The notes: a model not told the origin generated them from the sequence alone. DNA of 64,000 bases from Gammaproteobacteria bacterium (GCA_009928645.1 SACH01000002.1:53007-117006); one strand, 5' to 3'. Counted from the first letter of the stretch, positions 54,602 through 64,000 are shown. Numbers and translations are program-made.

Positions 54602-55033
54602 ATGGTCCTGGAACAAAGCTTTACCCTGCGCAACGAGTTGAGCGAAATCCCCCCGTTGGCGGAGCGGATCGAGGCCTTCGGTGAGGAGGGCAGCCTCTCG
54701 ATCCAGCACATCTACCAGCTCAACCTGGTTCTGGACGAGCTCATCACCAATATCGTCTCCTATGGCTACGACGACGACCAGCCGCATGAGATCCACTTGC
54801 GGCTGCGTGCCGAGCCCGGCCGCCTGATGGCCGTCCTCAGTGACGATGGCAAACCCTTCAACCCCTTGGAGGAGGCCCCGGCTGCCGTTCTCGAGGGCTC
54901 CATCGAGGACCGCCCCATCGGCGGCCTAGGCATTCACTTCATGCGCACCCTGATGGATGAGGTCGCCTATGAGCGGGCGCAGGGCCATAACCGCCTGACC
55001 CTGATCAAACACCTGCCGCCGGAGGAGGGTTAG
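54602..55033 (+). CDS. RsbW-like serine kinase / anti-sigma ATPase (HATPase_c_2)
   Basis: A 143-residue protein of the GHKL ATPase fold: LNLVLDELITNIVSYGYDDD is the N-box, AVLSDDGKPFNPLEEAP the G1-like part, and RPIGGLGIHFMRTLMDEVAY the G2-like loop. RsbW-type kinases phosphorylate a STAS antagonist and bind a sigma factor or other target. It is encoded directly after the SpoIIE phosphatase, the enzyme that would reverse its reaction. The STAS-domain antagonist and the controlled target are not in the window. Confidence 0.92.
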   Translation: MVLEQSFTLRNELSEIPPLAERIEAFGEEGSLSIQHIYQLNLVLDELITNIVSYGYDDDQPHEIHLRLRAEPGRLMAVLSDDGKPFNPLEEAPAAVLEGSIEDRPIGGLGIHFMRTLMDEVAYERAQGHNRLTLIKHLPPEEG

Positions 55034-55136
55034 CCTGATAATCTGGGCCGGTTACGCCATCCCCCGGCCCGCTTCGCCAACCGCCGGCCTTGCCGGCACC
55101 TGAGGCCCCTTCCCCTTCACCCTTTGGCATCGTCAC

Positions 55137-56069
55137 ATGAGCGGATTTTCCTCGGCCATCAACCAAGAGACCAAGCAACGGCTGCTGGCCATCACCTTGG
55201 GTATGGAGATCTATACCCTCGGGGCCTCGACCATCGGCATGCTGACCTCCAACTCCATCGTCTTTGTCGCCAATTTCGTCATTGCCCTGACCGGGGCCCT
55301 GGCCTCGGCCCTGTCCCTCTATACGGTGCGGCGCATCGCGCAGGGGGTGAATCTCAGAAATACCTATGGCTACGGGCGTCTGGAGATGATCTCCACCACC
55401 GTGGTCGCCCTGACCATGATCATGGCGGTGCTGTTCATCAGTTACGAACTGATGCACAAAATTGACCATCCGGTCGCGCCCGAAGGGGGGCTGATCGGCA
55501 TCCTGCTCACCAGCCTGTCCCTGGTCCTTTCCACCTGGCTCTGGTTCCGCAACCTGCAACTCGCGCGCACCGAACATGCGCCGATCTTCGAGGCCATGTG
55601 GCGCATGATGCGCATGGGCGCCCTGGAGGATTTCCTGATCATCGGCGCCGTGGGTTCCTCACTGCTGCTCAGCGGCTTCGAGTGGGCCTACCTCATCGAC
55701 GTGGCGGCCTCCATCATCCTCATCTTCATCGTGGTGCGGTCCATCGGCGATATTCTCTCTGGCACCCTGGGGGATCTCATCGACCGCAGCCTGGAGGAGC
55801 GGGACGAGATCGTCATCGTCCGCGAACTGGTCAACCACTTCGACGACTACGAGCAGATCCATGGCTTCCGCAGCCGCCGCGCCGGTAGCCAAGTCTTCGT
55901 CGAACTCTTTCTGGAGTTCCACCCGGACCTGACCATGGGGAAGGTCTACGGGATCGCCGCCCGGCTCAAGGCCGCCATCCGCAAGCATTTTCCCAACGCC
56001 CAGGTGCTAGTCATTCCCAGCCATGGCGGACGGTCGAAGGCGCTACCCGCCGCCGCGGTGGCTACCTGA
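55137..56069 (+). CDS. CDF family transporter homolog with altered metal-site residues
   Basis: A 310-residue protein with the CDF (cation diffusion facilitator) layout: six hydrophobic segments, then a cytoplasmic ferredoxin-like domain (VNHFDDYEQIHGFRSRRAGS ... VFVELFLEFHPDLTMGKVYG) and a tail. In canonical members TM2 carries D-x3-D and TM5 H-x3-D for the transport metal. Here TM2 reads IVFVANFVIALTGALASALS, with no Asp or His, and TM5 has GALEDFLIIGAV. Metal transport may therefore be altered or lost, and a sensing role is possible. It lies between two solute-sensing loci. Confidence 0.8.
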   Translation: MSGFSSAINQETKQRLLAITLGMEIYTLGASTIGMLTSNSIVFVANFVIALTGALASALSLYTVRRIAQGVNLRNTYGYGRLEMISTTVVALTMIMAVLFISYELMHKIDHPVAPEGGLIGILLTSLSLVLSTWLWFRNLQLARTEHAPIFEAMWRMMRMGALEDFLIIGAVGSSLLLSGFEWAYLIDVAASIILIFIVVRSIGDILSGTLGDLIDRSLEERDEIVIVRELVNHFDDYEQIHGFRSRRAGSQVFVELFLEFHPDLTMGKVYGIAARLKAAIRKHFPNAQVLVIPSHGGRSKALPAAAVAT

Positions 56070-56230
56070 CTGAATGGCCGTGGCGGGTATCTGACTGAAT
56101 GGCCGTGGCGGGTATCTGACGGATGGTCACGCATCGCTACCTTTCTCGCCTGCCATGGCGGGTATCTGACCGATGGTCACCCATCGGTGCCTGTTTCACC
56201 GGCCACGGCGGGTACCTGACCGTCGGCAGA
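56045..56230 (+). repeat. degenerate tandem repeats of GGCCGTGGCGGGTATCTGAC
   Basis: Five related units end in GG(C/T)GG(G/C)TA(T/C)CTGAC and occur at 56053-56068, 56079-56098, 56104-56123, 56153-56171 and 56201-56220. In the first unit the TGA of this motif is the stop codon of the CDF-like gene. Spacers vary and include the related GGATGGTCACGCATCG / CGATGGTCACCCATCG. The array fills the 226-base gap before the multi-domain gene. Confidence 0.7.
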
Positions 56231-56295
56231 TCGTCCTTCCGGGCGGATCGCCTTCTTTCCGGCCTCACCAACTTCCTTCTGCCGAACCGCCACCC

Positions 56296-59200
56296 ATGAA
56301 CCTTGCCCGCATCTTCGCCTCGCTGTGGACCCTGACACTCCCCGTGCTGCTCCTTGCCGGCTGTGAGCGGGATGATCCGTCCCAGTCGGTTTCCGCCCAG
56401 GGTGAGACCGCCAGGAGCGCGGAGTCTGCCCAAGTCGGGGGCTCGGTGGACGGAGGTTGGCGCTCCCTGGCTGACCTAGCGACCGGGGGGCGCATCGGCG
56501 TCATCCTGGGCACCGTCATGAGCGTCCATGCCGAGCAGACCTTTCCCCACGCCAGGCTCACCACCTTCAACAGCACCACGGATCAGATCGTCGCCGTCAA
56601 GACCGGCAAGGTGGACGCGGGGATCTTCGACAGCATCAGCGCCCGGGCCATCATCCACGCCCACCCCGACCTGGCCATCCTCGAGGAAGGCTTCCTGACC
56701 TATCCCCTGGGGATTGGCTTCCGCCAGGACCGGGATGGGCTGCGGGAACGCTTCGATCGCTATCTGACGCGCCTGCGCGCCTCGGGGGGCTATGAGGAGA
56801 TCCATCGTCGCTGGTTCAGCGGCGATCCCGAAGGGGTGACGATGCCCGACTATCCGGTCCGGGCCCCCCAGGAACGCTATGTGCTCGGCGTGTCCGTGGC
56901 CGACCTGCCCTATGTCGCCTTCAAGGATGGGCGCTATGTCGGCTTCGATCTCGAGATCCTGCAACGCTTCGCCGCCGAGGAGGGCATCGCCTTCCAGATC
57001 CAGTCCCTGGACTTCGGCGCCCTGATCCCGGCCCTGGCCGCGGGCAAGGTGGACCTGATCACCGATGGCCTGGCCATCACCCCGGAGCGGGCCAAGGCAG
57101 TGGACTTTTCCGCACCCTATGGCGAGGGCCAGGCCGCGGCGGTGGTCCGCAAGCGCCGGCTGGCCAGTCCGACGGCATCCCAACCCGCTTCCGTCCCGCC
57201 GGAAGGGGGAGTGGCGGACAAATCCCTGTGGCGGGGTCTGGATGACATTGCCGAAGGCCATTTCTCCGTCGTCCTCGGCAGCGTGTTCGACCCTTACCTC
57301 CAACAGCATTTTCCGCGGGCACGGATCACCCGCTTTCAAACCGCCCCGGACATGTACCTGGCCCTCAAGTCTGGCAAGGTGGACGTGGCTATCACCGACC
57401 AGTACAAGGCCATGGATCCCCTGCGGACCAACCCGGAACTGGGGATCCTGACCGGCGGCCTCGGCCAGTACGGTTTGGGAGTCGGCTTTCGCAAGGACAG
57501 CCAGGCATTGCGCCAGCGTTTCGACGCCTTCCTGGAGACGCTGCGCCAGGACGGTCAGCTCGCGGCCATGACCGAGCGCTGGCTGAAGGGCGACCCGGAA
57601 CATTCCGACCACCCGGTTATCCCTCCGCCCGCGGTCCCGCGGGGCACACTGGTCGCTGGCGTCGTCATCGGCGACCTGCCCTACGTCACCCTGCGGGAGG
57701 GCCAGTACCTAGGCCTGGACATCGAATTGTTGCAGCGCTTTGCCAGCCAGGAGGGCCTGGCGCTGGAATTTCGCGGTCTGGATTTCGGCTCGCTGATCCC
57801 GTCCCTGGTCTCCGGCAAGGTCGATCTGATCAGCTACGGTATTTTCATCACCGAAGAGCGGCTCAAATCCATCGATTTTTCCACGCCCTATCTCACCACC
57901 CATGGCGTGGCTCTGGCGTTGCGCAACCGGATCGCGGAGCCGGACCAGGCCCCTGGGCCGGCCAGCAGCCCGGTATCCGCTACCCAGGGGCATCAGGCTG
58001 TCGGGGGTGCGCCCGCCGGGGCAGTCGGGGCCGAGCCCCCCAGGGAAGTTGACCGGAAACCGGCCGCGGCGGGGAGCGGATCACTGCGCAAGCTGGCCCA
58101 GGGGCGGATTGCCGTGTTCAATGGCACCGCCCAGGACCTCTTCGTCACCAAGGCCTTCCCGGACGCCGAGGTCCTGCGCTTCAACAGCCAGGCCGATTTC
58201 GTCCTGGCGGTCAAGACCGACAAGGTGGACGCCGCCATCACCGACGCGGTGAGCATTCGCGATATCGCCCGGCTCAACCCGGACCTGGCGATCCTGGCTG
58301 ATGACTTCTACGACACGGCCATCGGCGCCGCCTTCCGCAAGGGGGACGAGAGCGGCCTGCGAGAGCGTTTCGACCGCTTTGTGGCCGCGGCGCGGGAGGA
58401 CGGTACCCTGGAGGACATCCAGCGCCGCTGGCTCACCGACCAACCCGCGACGGTGGTCATGCCCACGATCCCCCAGCCGGAGACTGGCGAGACCTTCCGG
58501 GTGGGCACCTCCTACCTCATCGGCCTGCCCTATGTCTCCCAGGCCGAGGGTGAACCCATCGGTCACGACATGGAACTGCTGCGCCGGTTCGCCGCCCGAG
58601 AGGGGCTGCGCCTGGAGATCCTGCCCATGGAGTTCGATGCCCTCATCGCCTCCCTGGCCGTGGGCAAGATCGACATGATCATGGCGCGCCTGTCCATCAC
58701 CGACGAGCGCAAGGCCAAGGTGGACTTTTCCGCCCCCTACGACTATGAGCACTCGGCGGCCCTGGTGCCTCAGGATAATCTGGCCGCATTGGCCGCCACC
58801 ACGAATGAGTCTGGTGACGCGGCGGGGGCGGACAAGGACCCAGGCGCTGAAGATCGATTGGCTGGCGCCGGCGGATCCCTCGCCGTTGGCGCCGCGGGCG
58901 GCAAGACCCCAGCGGGCGTCATGACCGGGGACCCGCGGGCGCCCCGTGGCTGGCGCTCCCTCGACGACCTGGCCCAGGGGCGCATCGCCGTCTTCGCTGG
59001 CGCCATTCAGGACCAGTTCGTGGCGCGCACCTATCCCGAGGCCCGGATCATCCATCTCACCGGCCATGCCGATCTCATCACCTCCCTGAAAACCGGCAAG
59101 GTGGACGCGGGCATCATCATTGCCACCAGCGCCCCCGAGATCCTCCAGGCCAACCCCGAGATTGGCCGGCTGGGCGAGCCGATCCTGCCGGTATCCCAGG

Positions 59201-60426
59201 GCGCGGCCTTCCGCAAGGAGGACCAGCAACTGCGGGAGCGGTTCGATCAATTCATGGCCGCCATCCTAGCGGACGGCACCCATGCCGAGATGCGCCAGCG
59301 CTGGTTCGAGGGTGACCCCCGCCAGGCCCGGATGCCGGAAATCCCCCTGCCCGCGGAGGGCCCGGTCCTGCGGCTGGGGACCTCGGTCTTCGTCGGCCTG
59401 CCTTATGTCGGCATGATGGATGGCGAGTACGTCGGCTTCGATATCGAGCTGGCGCGCCGCTTCGCCGTCCGGGAGGGCATGCGTCTGGTGATGGAGCCGC
59501 TGGAGTTCAGCGCCCTGATCCCGGCCCTGACCTCCGGCAAGCTGGACCTCATCGCCTCGGCCCTGGCGATCACCCCCGAGCGCCAGAAACAGGTGGCCTT
59601 CTCCACCCCCTACGCCGAGGTCTCCTCGGTGGTGCTGGCCCTGAAGAAGAACCTGCCCGCCACCACCGGCGCGGCGGGGGAGGGGGCCGGCCAGGGCGCG
59701 GGGCAGGGCGGCGCCCCTCAGGGTTTCCTCGCCGAGCTCCAGGCCAGCTTCCAGGCCAACTTCATCCTCGAACAGCGATGGAAGCTGATCTTCACCGGCC
59801 TGTGGGTCACGGTGCTGATCTCGGTGGCCTCGACGATCTTCGGCACCCTGCTCGGCGCCCTGGTCTGCTGGCTGCGCATGTCCCCTCGGCCCCTGCTGCG
59901 CTGGTTCGGCTCCAGCTACATCTTCCTGATCCGGGGGCTGCCGGTACTCCTGCTGCTGATGCTGATCTTCTACGTCGCCTTCGCCGCGGTGAACATCGAT
60001 CCGCTGCTCGTCGCCGTCATCGCCTTCGGCATGAACTTCGGCGCCTATGTCTCGGAGATGTTCCGCACCGGGATCGAGGGCGTGGACCGGGGCCAGACCG
60101 AGGCCGGCATCGCCATGGGCTTCACCCGGGTCCAGACTTTCGTCCACATCGTCCTGCCCCAGGCGGCGCGGCGCATCCTGCCGGTCTATCGCGGGGAGTT
60201 CATCTCCCTGGTGAAGATGACCTCCATCGTCGGCTACATTGGCGTCCAGGACCTGACCAAGGCCGGTGACATCATCCGCAGCCGGACCTTCGAGGCCTTC
60301 TTTCCCCTGATCATGGTGGCCACCATCTACTTCCTGGTCATCTGGGTGCTGGGCCTGGTCCTGGATCATCTCGACCGGCGCACGGACCCCAAAAGGCGCG
60401 TCAAGGCGGGGATGCATTCGGCATAA
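56296..60426 (+). CDS. multi-lobe amino-acid binding protein fused to an ABC permease
   Basis: A 1376-residue lipoprotein (lipobox VLLLAGCERD). It consists of eight half-domains of GlnH-type binding proteins: lobe II at about 55-186, lobe I at 196-290, II 311-449, I 452-550, II 597-732, I 734-829, II 885-1017, I 1025-1119. A GlnP/HisM permease domain follows (1162-1369). All four lobe I units keep the ligand motif T-x-E-R (ITPERAKAVDFS, ITEERLKSIDFS, ITDERKAKVDFS, ITPERQKQVAFS). The permease keeps an intact coupling loop (TEAGIAMGFTRVQTFVHIVL). The order starts with lobe II and ends with lobe I, so no lobe I opens the chain and the last lobe I has no lobe II after it. Linkers are Gly/Ala/Pro-rich. 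Confidence 0.88.
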   Translation: MNLARIFASLWTLTLPVLLLAGCERDDPSQSVSAQGETARSAESAQVGGSVDGGWRSLADLATGGRIGVILGTVMSVHAEQTFPHARLTTFNSTTDQIVAVKTGKVDAGIFDSISARAIIHAHPDLAILEEGFLTYPLGIGFRQDRDGLRERFDRYLTRLRASGGYEEIHRRWFSGDPEGVTMPDYPVRAPQERYVLGVSVADLPYVAFKDGRYVGFDLEILQRFAAEEGIAFQIQSLDFGALIPALAAGKVDLITDGLAITPERAKAVDFSAPYGEGQAAAVVRKRRLASPTASQPASVPPEGGVADKSLWRGLDDIAEGHFSVVLGSVFDPYLQQHFPRARITRFQTAPDMYLALKSGKVDVAITDQYKAMDPLRTNPELGILTGGLGQYGLGVGFRKDSQALRQRFDAFLETLRQDGQLAAMTERWLKGDPEHSDHPVIPPPAVPRGTLVAGVVIGDLPYVTLREGQYLGLDIELLQRFASQEGLALEFRGLDFGSLIPSLVSGKVDLISYGIFITEERLKSIDFSTPYLTTHGVALALRNRIAEPDQAPGPASSPVSATQGHQAVGGAPAGAVGAEPPREVDRKPAAAGSGSLRKLAQGRIAVFNGTAQDLFVTKAFPDAEVLRFNSQADFVLAVKTDKVDAAITDAVSIRDIARLNPDLAILADDFYDTAIGAAFRKGDESGLRERFDRFVAAAREDGTLEDIQRRWLTDQPATVVMPTIPQPETGETFRVGTSYLIGLPYVSQAEGEPIGHDMELLRRFAAREGLRLEILPMEFDALIASLAVGKIDMIMARLSITDERKAKVDFSAPYDYEHSAALVPQDNLAALAATTNESGDAAGADKDPGAEDRLAGAGGSLAVGAAGGKTPAGVMTGDPRAPRGWRSLDDLAQGRIAVFAGAIQDQFVARTYPEARIIHLTGHADLITSLKTGKVDAGIIIATSAPEILQANPEIGRLGEPILPVSQGAAFRKEDQQLRERFDQFMAAILADGTHAEMRQRWFEGDPRQARMPEIPLPAEGPVLRLGTSVFVGLPYVGMMDGEYVGFDIELARRFAVREGMRLVMEPLEFSALIPALTSGKLDLIASALAITPERQKQVAFSTPYAEVSSVVLALKKNLPATTGAAGEGAGQGAGQGGAPQGFLAELQASFQANFILEQRWKLIFTGLWVTVLISVASTIFGTLLGALVCWLRMSPRPLLRWFGSSYIFLIRGLPVLLLLMLIFYVAFAAVNIDPLLVAVIAFGMNFGAYVSEMFRTGIEGVDRGQTEAGIAMGFTRVQTFVHIVLPQAARRILPVYRGEFISLVKMTSIVGYIGVQDLTKAGDIIRSRTFEAFFPLIMVATIYFLVIWVLGLVLDHLDRRTDPKRRVKAGMHSA

Positions 60427-60466
60427 TGCAACCTTCGCCGTGTCAATCCGCGCCGCGCTGGGTCGG

Positions 60467-60561
60467 GTCGGGTGGCGTCTGGCGGGGGACGCCGTGAATC
60501 CTTCCCTGGAGGCTTGGCAACCGCATCCCTGCGGTTGACACCCCCGCCAGACGCCACCCGA
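60467..60561. repeat. 95-bp dispersed palindromic-ended repeat, copy 2
   Basis: Same length and start (GTCGGGTGGCGTCTGGCGGG) as the copy at 18331-18425, with only a few differences. The ends are inverted repeats, and an inner hairpin AACCGCA/TGCGGTT is also kept. Position: 40 bases after the multi-lobe gene and 76 bases before the next binding-protein gene. Confidence 0.85.
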
Positions 60562-60637
60562 TCCTCCCGGTAAGCTTAATGGCGACCGCGAGTGCGAAAT
60601 CCTGCGGATATAACCCTAGTTACCGAGAACCTGTGCT

Positions 60638-61378
60638 ATGAAGAAACTGCTGACATTGTTTTTGGTGGGGCTGCTCTACGCCATGGGTTGCGGCGCGGCG
60701 GAGATCCCCAAGGTCGTTCGGGTGGCCGTGTCCCCCGCCTCCCCACCTAACCTGTTCGAGGAGAACGGCCAGACCAAGGGGATGGACATGGAGATCTTCG
60801 AGGGCTACTGCCAGGCCCGGGGTTGCACCCTGCAGATCACCGCCTATGACTGGCAGGGCATGCTGGGCGCCGTGGTCAGTGGCCGGGCGGATGTCGCCTT
60901 CTCCGGCATCTCCATCACCGACAAGCGCAAGCAGGTCATGGACTTTTCCCAGCCTTACCTGGAAAACACCTGGAACCTGATGAGCATCAAGGACCGCAAC
61001 ATCAAATTTGACGATCTTGCGGAATGGAACAAGTACACCACCGGCTATCCCCGGGGCATGGCCTACGCGGACTTCATCAAGAAAGACATGGAGCCCAAGG
61101 GCCTTTACAGTCTGGACAAGGTCAAGCTTTACCCCAGCTACAACGAGGTCATGGCCGACCTGCAGAACGGACAGGTCGACCTGGCGTTCCTCGATGGCAC
61201 CGTAGCCGCGGTCTATCGCAAGAAGCTGCCGATCCAGGACAGCTACGTCTTCAGTGGCTTCGACCGCTTCGGCTTCGCCTTTCCCAAGGGCTCGCCCCTG
61301 CGCGACGACTTCGACCGCTATCTGAACGAACTTGGCCCGGAGAAGCTCAAGGCCATCATCGACAAGTGGATGGGCTGA
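60638..61378 (+). CDS. amino-acid ABC transporter substrate-binding protein
   Basis: A 246-residue SBP_bac_3 protein of normal length with a signal peptide (MKKLLTLFLVGLLYAMGCGA; the cysteine in MGCGA could be a lipobox). It has VVRVAVSPASPPNLFEENGQ, the ligand arginine motif SGISITDKRKQVMDFS and a C-terminal helix NELGPEKLKAIIDKWMG. Binding determinants are those for a polar amino acid; the exact ligand is not predictable. It heads the set of permease, ATPase and permease genes that follows, the only complete uptake system in this region. Confidence 0.92.
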   Translation: MKKLLTLFLVGLLYAMGCGAAEIPKVVRVAVSPASPPNLFEENGQTKGMDMEIFEGYCQARGCTLQITAYDWQGMLGAVVSGRADVAFSGISITDKRKQVMDFSQPYLENTWNLMSIKDRNIKFDDLAEWNKYTTGYPRGMAYADFIKKDMEPKGLYSLDKVKLYPSYNEVMADLQNGQVDLAFLDGTVAAVYRKKLPIQDSYVFSGFDRFGFAFPKGSPLRDDFDRYLNELGPEKLKAIIDKWMG

Positions 61379-61548
61379 GGCGCTCAGGCGAACTGACCTG
61401 ATGCTCTTGGCAGCAGAGGTCTAAGTTGCTTGGTGTGGAAGAATTGATCTGCTTGGGGTGGTGGAATCGAGGCTTCTATGGAGGCGCCTGGGGTGGATGG
61501 CCTGATGCAGTTGGGAATGGCTGAATTGAGGCCTTGGGACCGGCGGCG

Positions 61549-62202
61549 ATGAATTTCTGGCAGATCCTCGCCCAACTGGCGACGGGAGTGGGTTACACCC
61601 TGGTGGTGACCCTGGCCTGCATCGCCACCGGGCTGGTGACGGGGCTGGCCCTGGCGATCCTGACCCGCTTGCGGCCCCCGGGCCTGGGGGTCTTCCTGGC
61701 GGTCTACAGTTACGTCTTTCGCGGCGTACCGGTCCTAGTGTTGCTGTTCATGGTCTTCTTCGGCCTGCCGGGGATCGGGCTGGAGGTGCCGCCCCTGCTG
61801 GCCATGATGCTCAGCCTGGGACTGATCGCCGGGGCCTATCTGGCCGAGGTCTTCCGCGCCGGCTTCAATGCCATCGACCCCAACGAACTGCTGGCGGCCG
61901 AGGCCATGGGGCTGCGGCGTCGGGAGATTCTGGTCGCCATTGAACTGCCCCAGATGTTGCGCTTCGCGGTGCCGGGCATGCTCAACGAGTTCACCACCAT
62001 CCTCAAGTACTCGCCCTTCGCCTACACCGTCGGGATACCCGATGTCATGAAGCAGGCCATGACCCTGGCCGCCACCTCCCTGCGCGGGCTGGAGATCTAT
62101 CTCGCGGTTGGGGTCATCTATTTTCTGGTTTATAAACTCCTGCTGACCCTGATGCGCGCCGTCGAGCGGCGTTTTGCCGTCCCGGGCATCAGCCGGCTCT
62201 GA
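61549..62202 (+). CDS. amino-acid ABC transporter permease 1
   Basis: A 217-residue GlnP/HisM-type permease with TM1 IATGVGYTLVVTLACIATGL-like sequence (LATGVGYTLVVTLACIATGL), YVFRGVPVLVLLFMVFFGLP and the coupling loop NELLAAEAMGLRRREILVAI followed by ELPQMLRFAVP, all as in functional importers. The ATG at 61549 (after a GAT) is preferred over a TTG at 61534. It is followed after eight bases by the ATPase gene. Confidence 0.92.
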   Translation: MNFWQILAQLATGVGYTLVVTLACIATGLVTGLALAILTRLRPPGLGVFLAVYSYVFRGVPVLVLLFMVFFGLPGIGLEVPPLLAMMLSLGLIAGAYLAEVFRAGFNAIDPNELLAAEAMGLRRREILVAIELPQMLRFAVPGMLNEFTTILKYSPFAYTVGIPDVMKQAMTLAATSLRGLEIYLAVGVIYFLVYKLLLTLMRAVERRFAVPGISRL

Positions 62203-62210
62203 GGTCGACC

Positions 62211-62944
<734 letters not shown>

Positions 62945-62948
<4 letters not shown>

Positions 62949-63616
62949 ACGACTGGCTGGCCTTCTTTCAGGAGGTCCTGGACTATGGCCCGGCGCTCCT
63001 GGCCGGCCTCGGCAACACCCTGTTGCTGGCAGTGACCATCACCCTCACCGGCCTGCTTGCCGGCATCGGCGTCTTCTATCTGACCATCAGCCAGCATGCC
63101 ATCACTCGCCGGCTGACGGATGCCTACGTCTCTTTCTTCATCGGCACGCCGCTGATCGTGCTGCTGTTCCTGATGTACTACGGGCTGCCGCCCCTGGGGC
63201 TGCGCCTGTCGCCCCTGACGGTGGCGATCATCGGCTTCACCCTCAATGTCGCCGCCTACAACGCCCGCTATCTGCGCATCGCCTACAACGGGATCGACCA
63301 GGGGGAACTGGAGGCCGCCCGCGCCCAGGGTTTCACCCACCTGGAGGTCTTCCGCCTCGTCACCCTGCCCCAGGCTCTGCGCCTGGCGGCGGTGCCGGCC
63401 CTGACCAATCAGGCCATCCTCAACCTCAAGGACAGTTCCGTCGTCTTTCTCATCCAATACACGGAATTCTTCGCCCAGGTCCAGGAACTGGCCGCCAGCA
63501 ACTTCCAGTATTTCAAGGCCTATCTCCTGGCCGGTTTGGTCTACCTGCTGCTGGTGTCTCTCATCGTCCTCCTGGCCCGCCGTCTGGAGCGGACGGTCCT
63601 GCGGCCCCTGCTCTGA
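62945..63616 (+). CDS. amino-acid ABC transporter permease 2
   Basis: A 223-residue GlnP/HisM-type permease. TM1 is near ALLAGLGNTLLLAVTITLTG, followed by FFIGTPLIVLLFLMYYGLPP, the coupling loop QGELEAARAQGFTHLEVFRL and VTLPQALRLAAVPALTNQAI, a complete EAA-like motif. It forms a heterodimer with permease 1 around the ATPase encoded between them. It overlaps the ATPase gene by four bases. The gyrA gene follows after 128 bases. Confidence 0.93.
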
Positions 63617-63744
63617 ACCATCAGCCGCGCCAAACCCCCGCCATGCTAGAATTACGCGTTTTCCAGGCCCGGGGCTAGAGCGGTTTCGCCCCCTCGGCCT
63701 GGCTTGCCCGTTCGCCCTCCGTCGCGCCCAGGTCACCCATCGCC

Positions 63745-64000
63745 ATGCCGGATTTCGCCAAAGAAGTCATCTCTGTCAACCTGGAAGACGAGATGCGTCA
63801 GTCCTACCTGGATTACGCCATGAGCGTGATCGTGGGACGGGCCTTGCCGGACGTCCGCGACGGCCTCAAGCCGGTCCATCGCCGGGTGCTGTTCGCCATG
63901 CACGAACTGGGCAACGACTGGAACAAGCCCTACAAGAAGTCGGCGCGCGTGGTCGGCGACGTCATCGGTAAGTATCACCCCCATGGCGATACCGCCGTCT
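63745..64000 (+). CDS. gyrA: DNA gyrase subunit A, 3' end outside window
   Basis: The first 85 codons are seen. [20 protein letters not shown] and [20 protein letters not shown] are the standard GyrA opening, followed by [20 protein letters not shown] and the quinolone-region start [20 protein letters not shown]. GyrA forms the DNA-breakage subunit of type II topoisomerase that introduces negative supercoils. The wild-type-like residues of the quinolone-resistance segment are only partly inside the window, so resistance cannot be judged. It is oriented away from the amino-acid transporter genes and likely begins a new transcription unit. Confidence 0.96.
   Translation, partial: MPDFAKEVISVNLEDEMRQSYLDYAMSVIVGRALPDVRDGLKPVHRRVLFAMHELGNDWNKPYKKSARVVGDVIGKYHPHGDTAV

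Overview
This is a GC-rich gammaproteobacterial chromosome segment, most likely from a purple sulfur bacterium (Chromatiaceae). The main evidence is a Tat-exported high-potential iron-sulfur protein (14871-15215), supported by hypA/hypB and by gamma-type tmcA, fabI, aroC and gyrA. The window starts inside a minus-strand SLOG (LSDAT) gene and ends inside gyrA. No rRNA, tRNA, CRISPR array, prophage or intact insertion sequence was seen. Dispersed intergenic repeats are common, and one family has a copy inside a coding region.

Layout, left half. 1-4437: SLOG protein, tmcA with two unusual low-complexity expansions, and a small DUF6516/HTH pair. 4564-10769: a complete RND-type tripartite efflux set (adaptor, pump, TolC-like channel). 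10916-22422: housekeeping and membrane genes (aroC, MFS carrier, NlpC/P60 lipoprotein, HiPIP, cysZ-like, two SPFH proteins, PDC sensor, YdjM-like, EamA carrier). 22714-24497: pRiA4b ORF-3-like protein, lone Phd antitoxin, K+-channel-like protein. 24547-30946: a minus-strand cluster with two NosL proteins, a TauE/SafE protein, a TlpA thioredoxin, two membrane proteins and a MacB/FtsX-type ABC pair, but no nosZ in view. 31265-34388: hypA, hypB, HD-GYP, fabI.

Layout, right half. 34689-44005: an oligopeptide-type binding protein and its likely OppB/OppC permeases, separated by a 4 kb island of toxin-antitoxin modules and gene fragments (37386-41247). 44127-55033: a formyltransferase, then two sets in which periplasmic binding proteins lie directly beside, and overlap, membrane-anchored SpoIIE-type phosphatases. 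A HATPase_c anti-sigma-like kinase follows, which suggests a partner-switching pathway fed by solute binding. 55137-63616: a CDF-like protein, a 1376-residue protein with eight binding-protein half-domains fused to one permease, and an amino-acid ABC operon (binding protein, permease, ATPase, permease).

The most unusual content is the solute-sensing region 44927-63616. It has five permease domains and many binding domains but only one ABC ATPase, and the two permeases beside the first phosphatase lack a recognisable EAA coupling loop. I infer that part of this set acts in sensing rather than uptake. The multi-lobe fusion, with its permuted lobe order, is the best candidate for an undescribed architecture.
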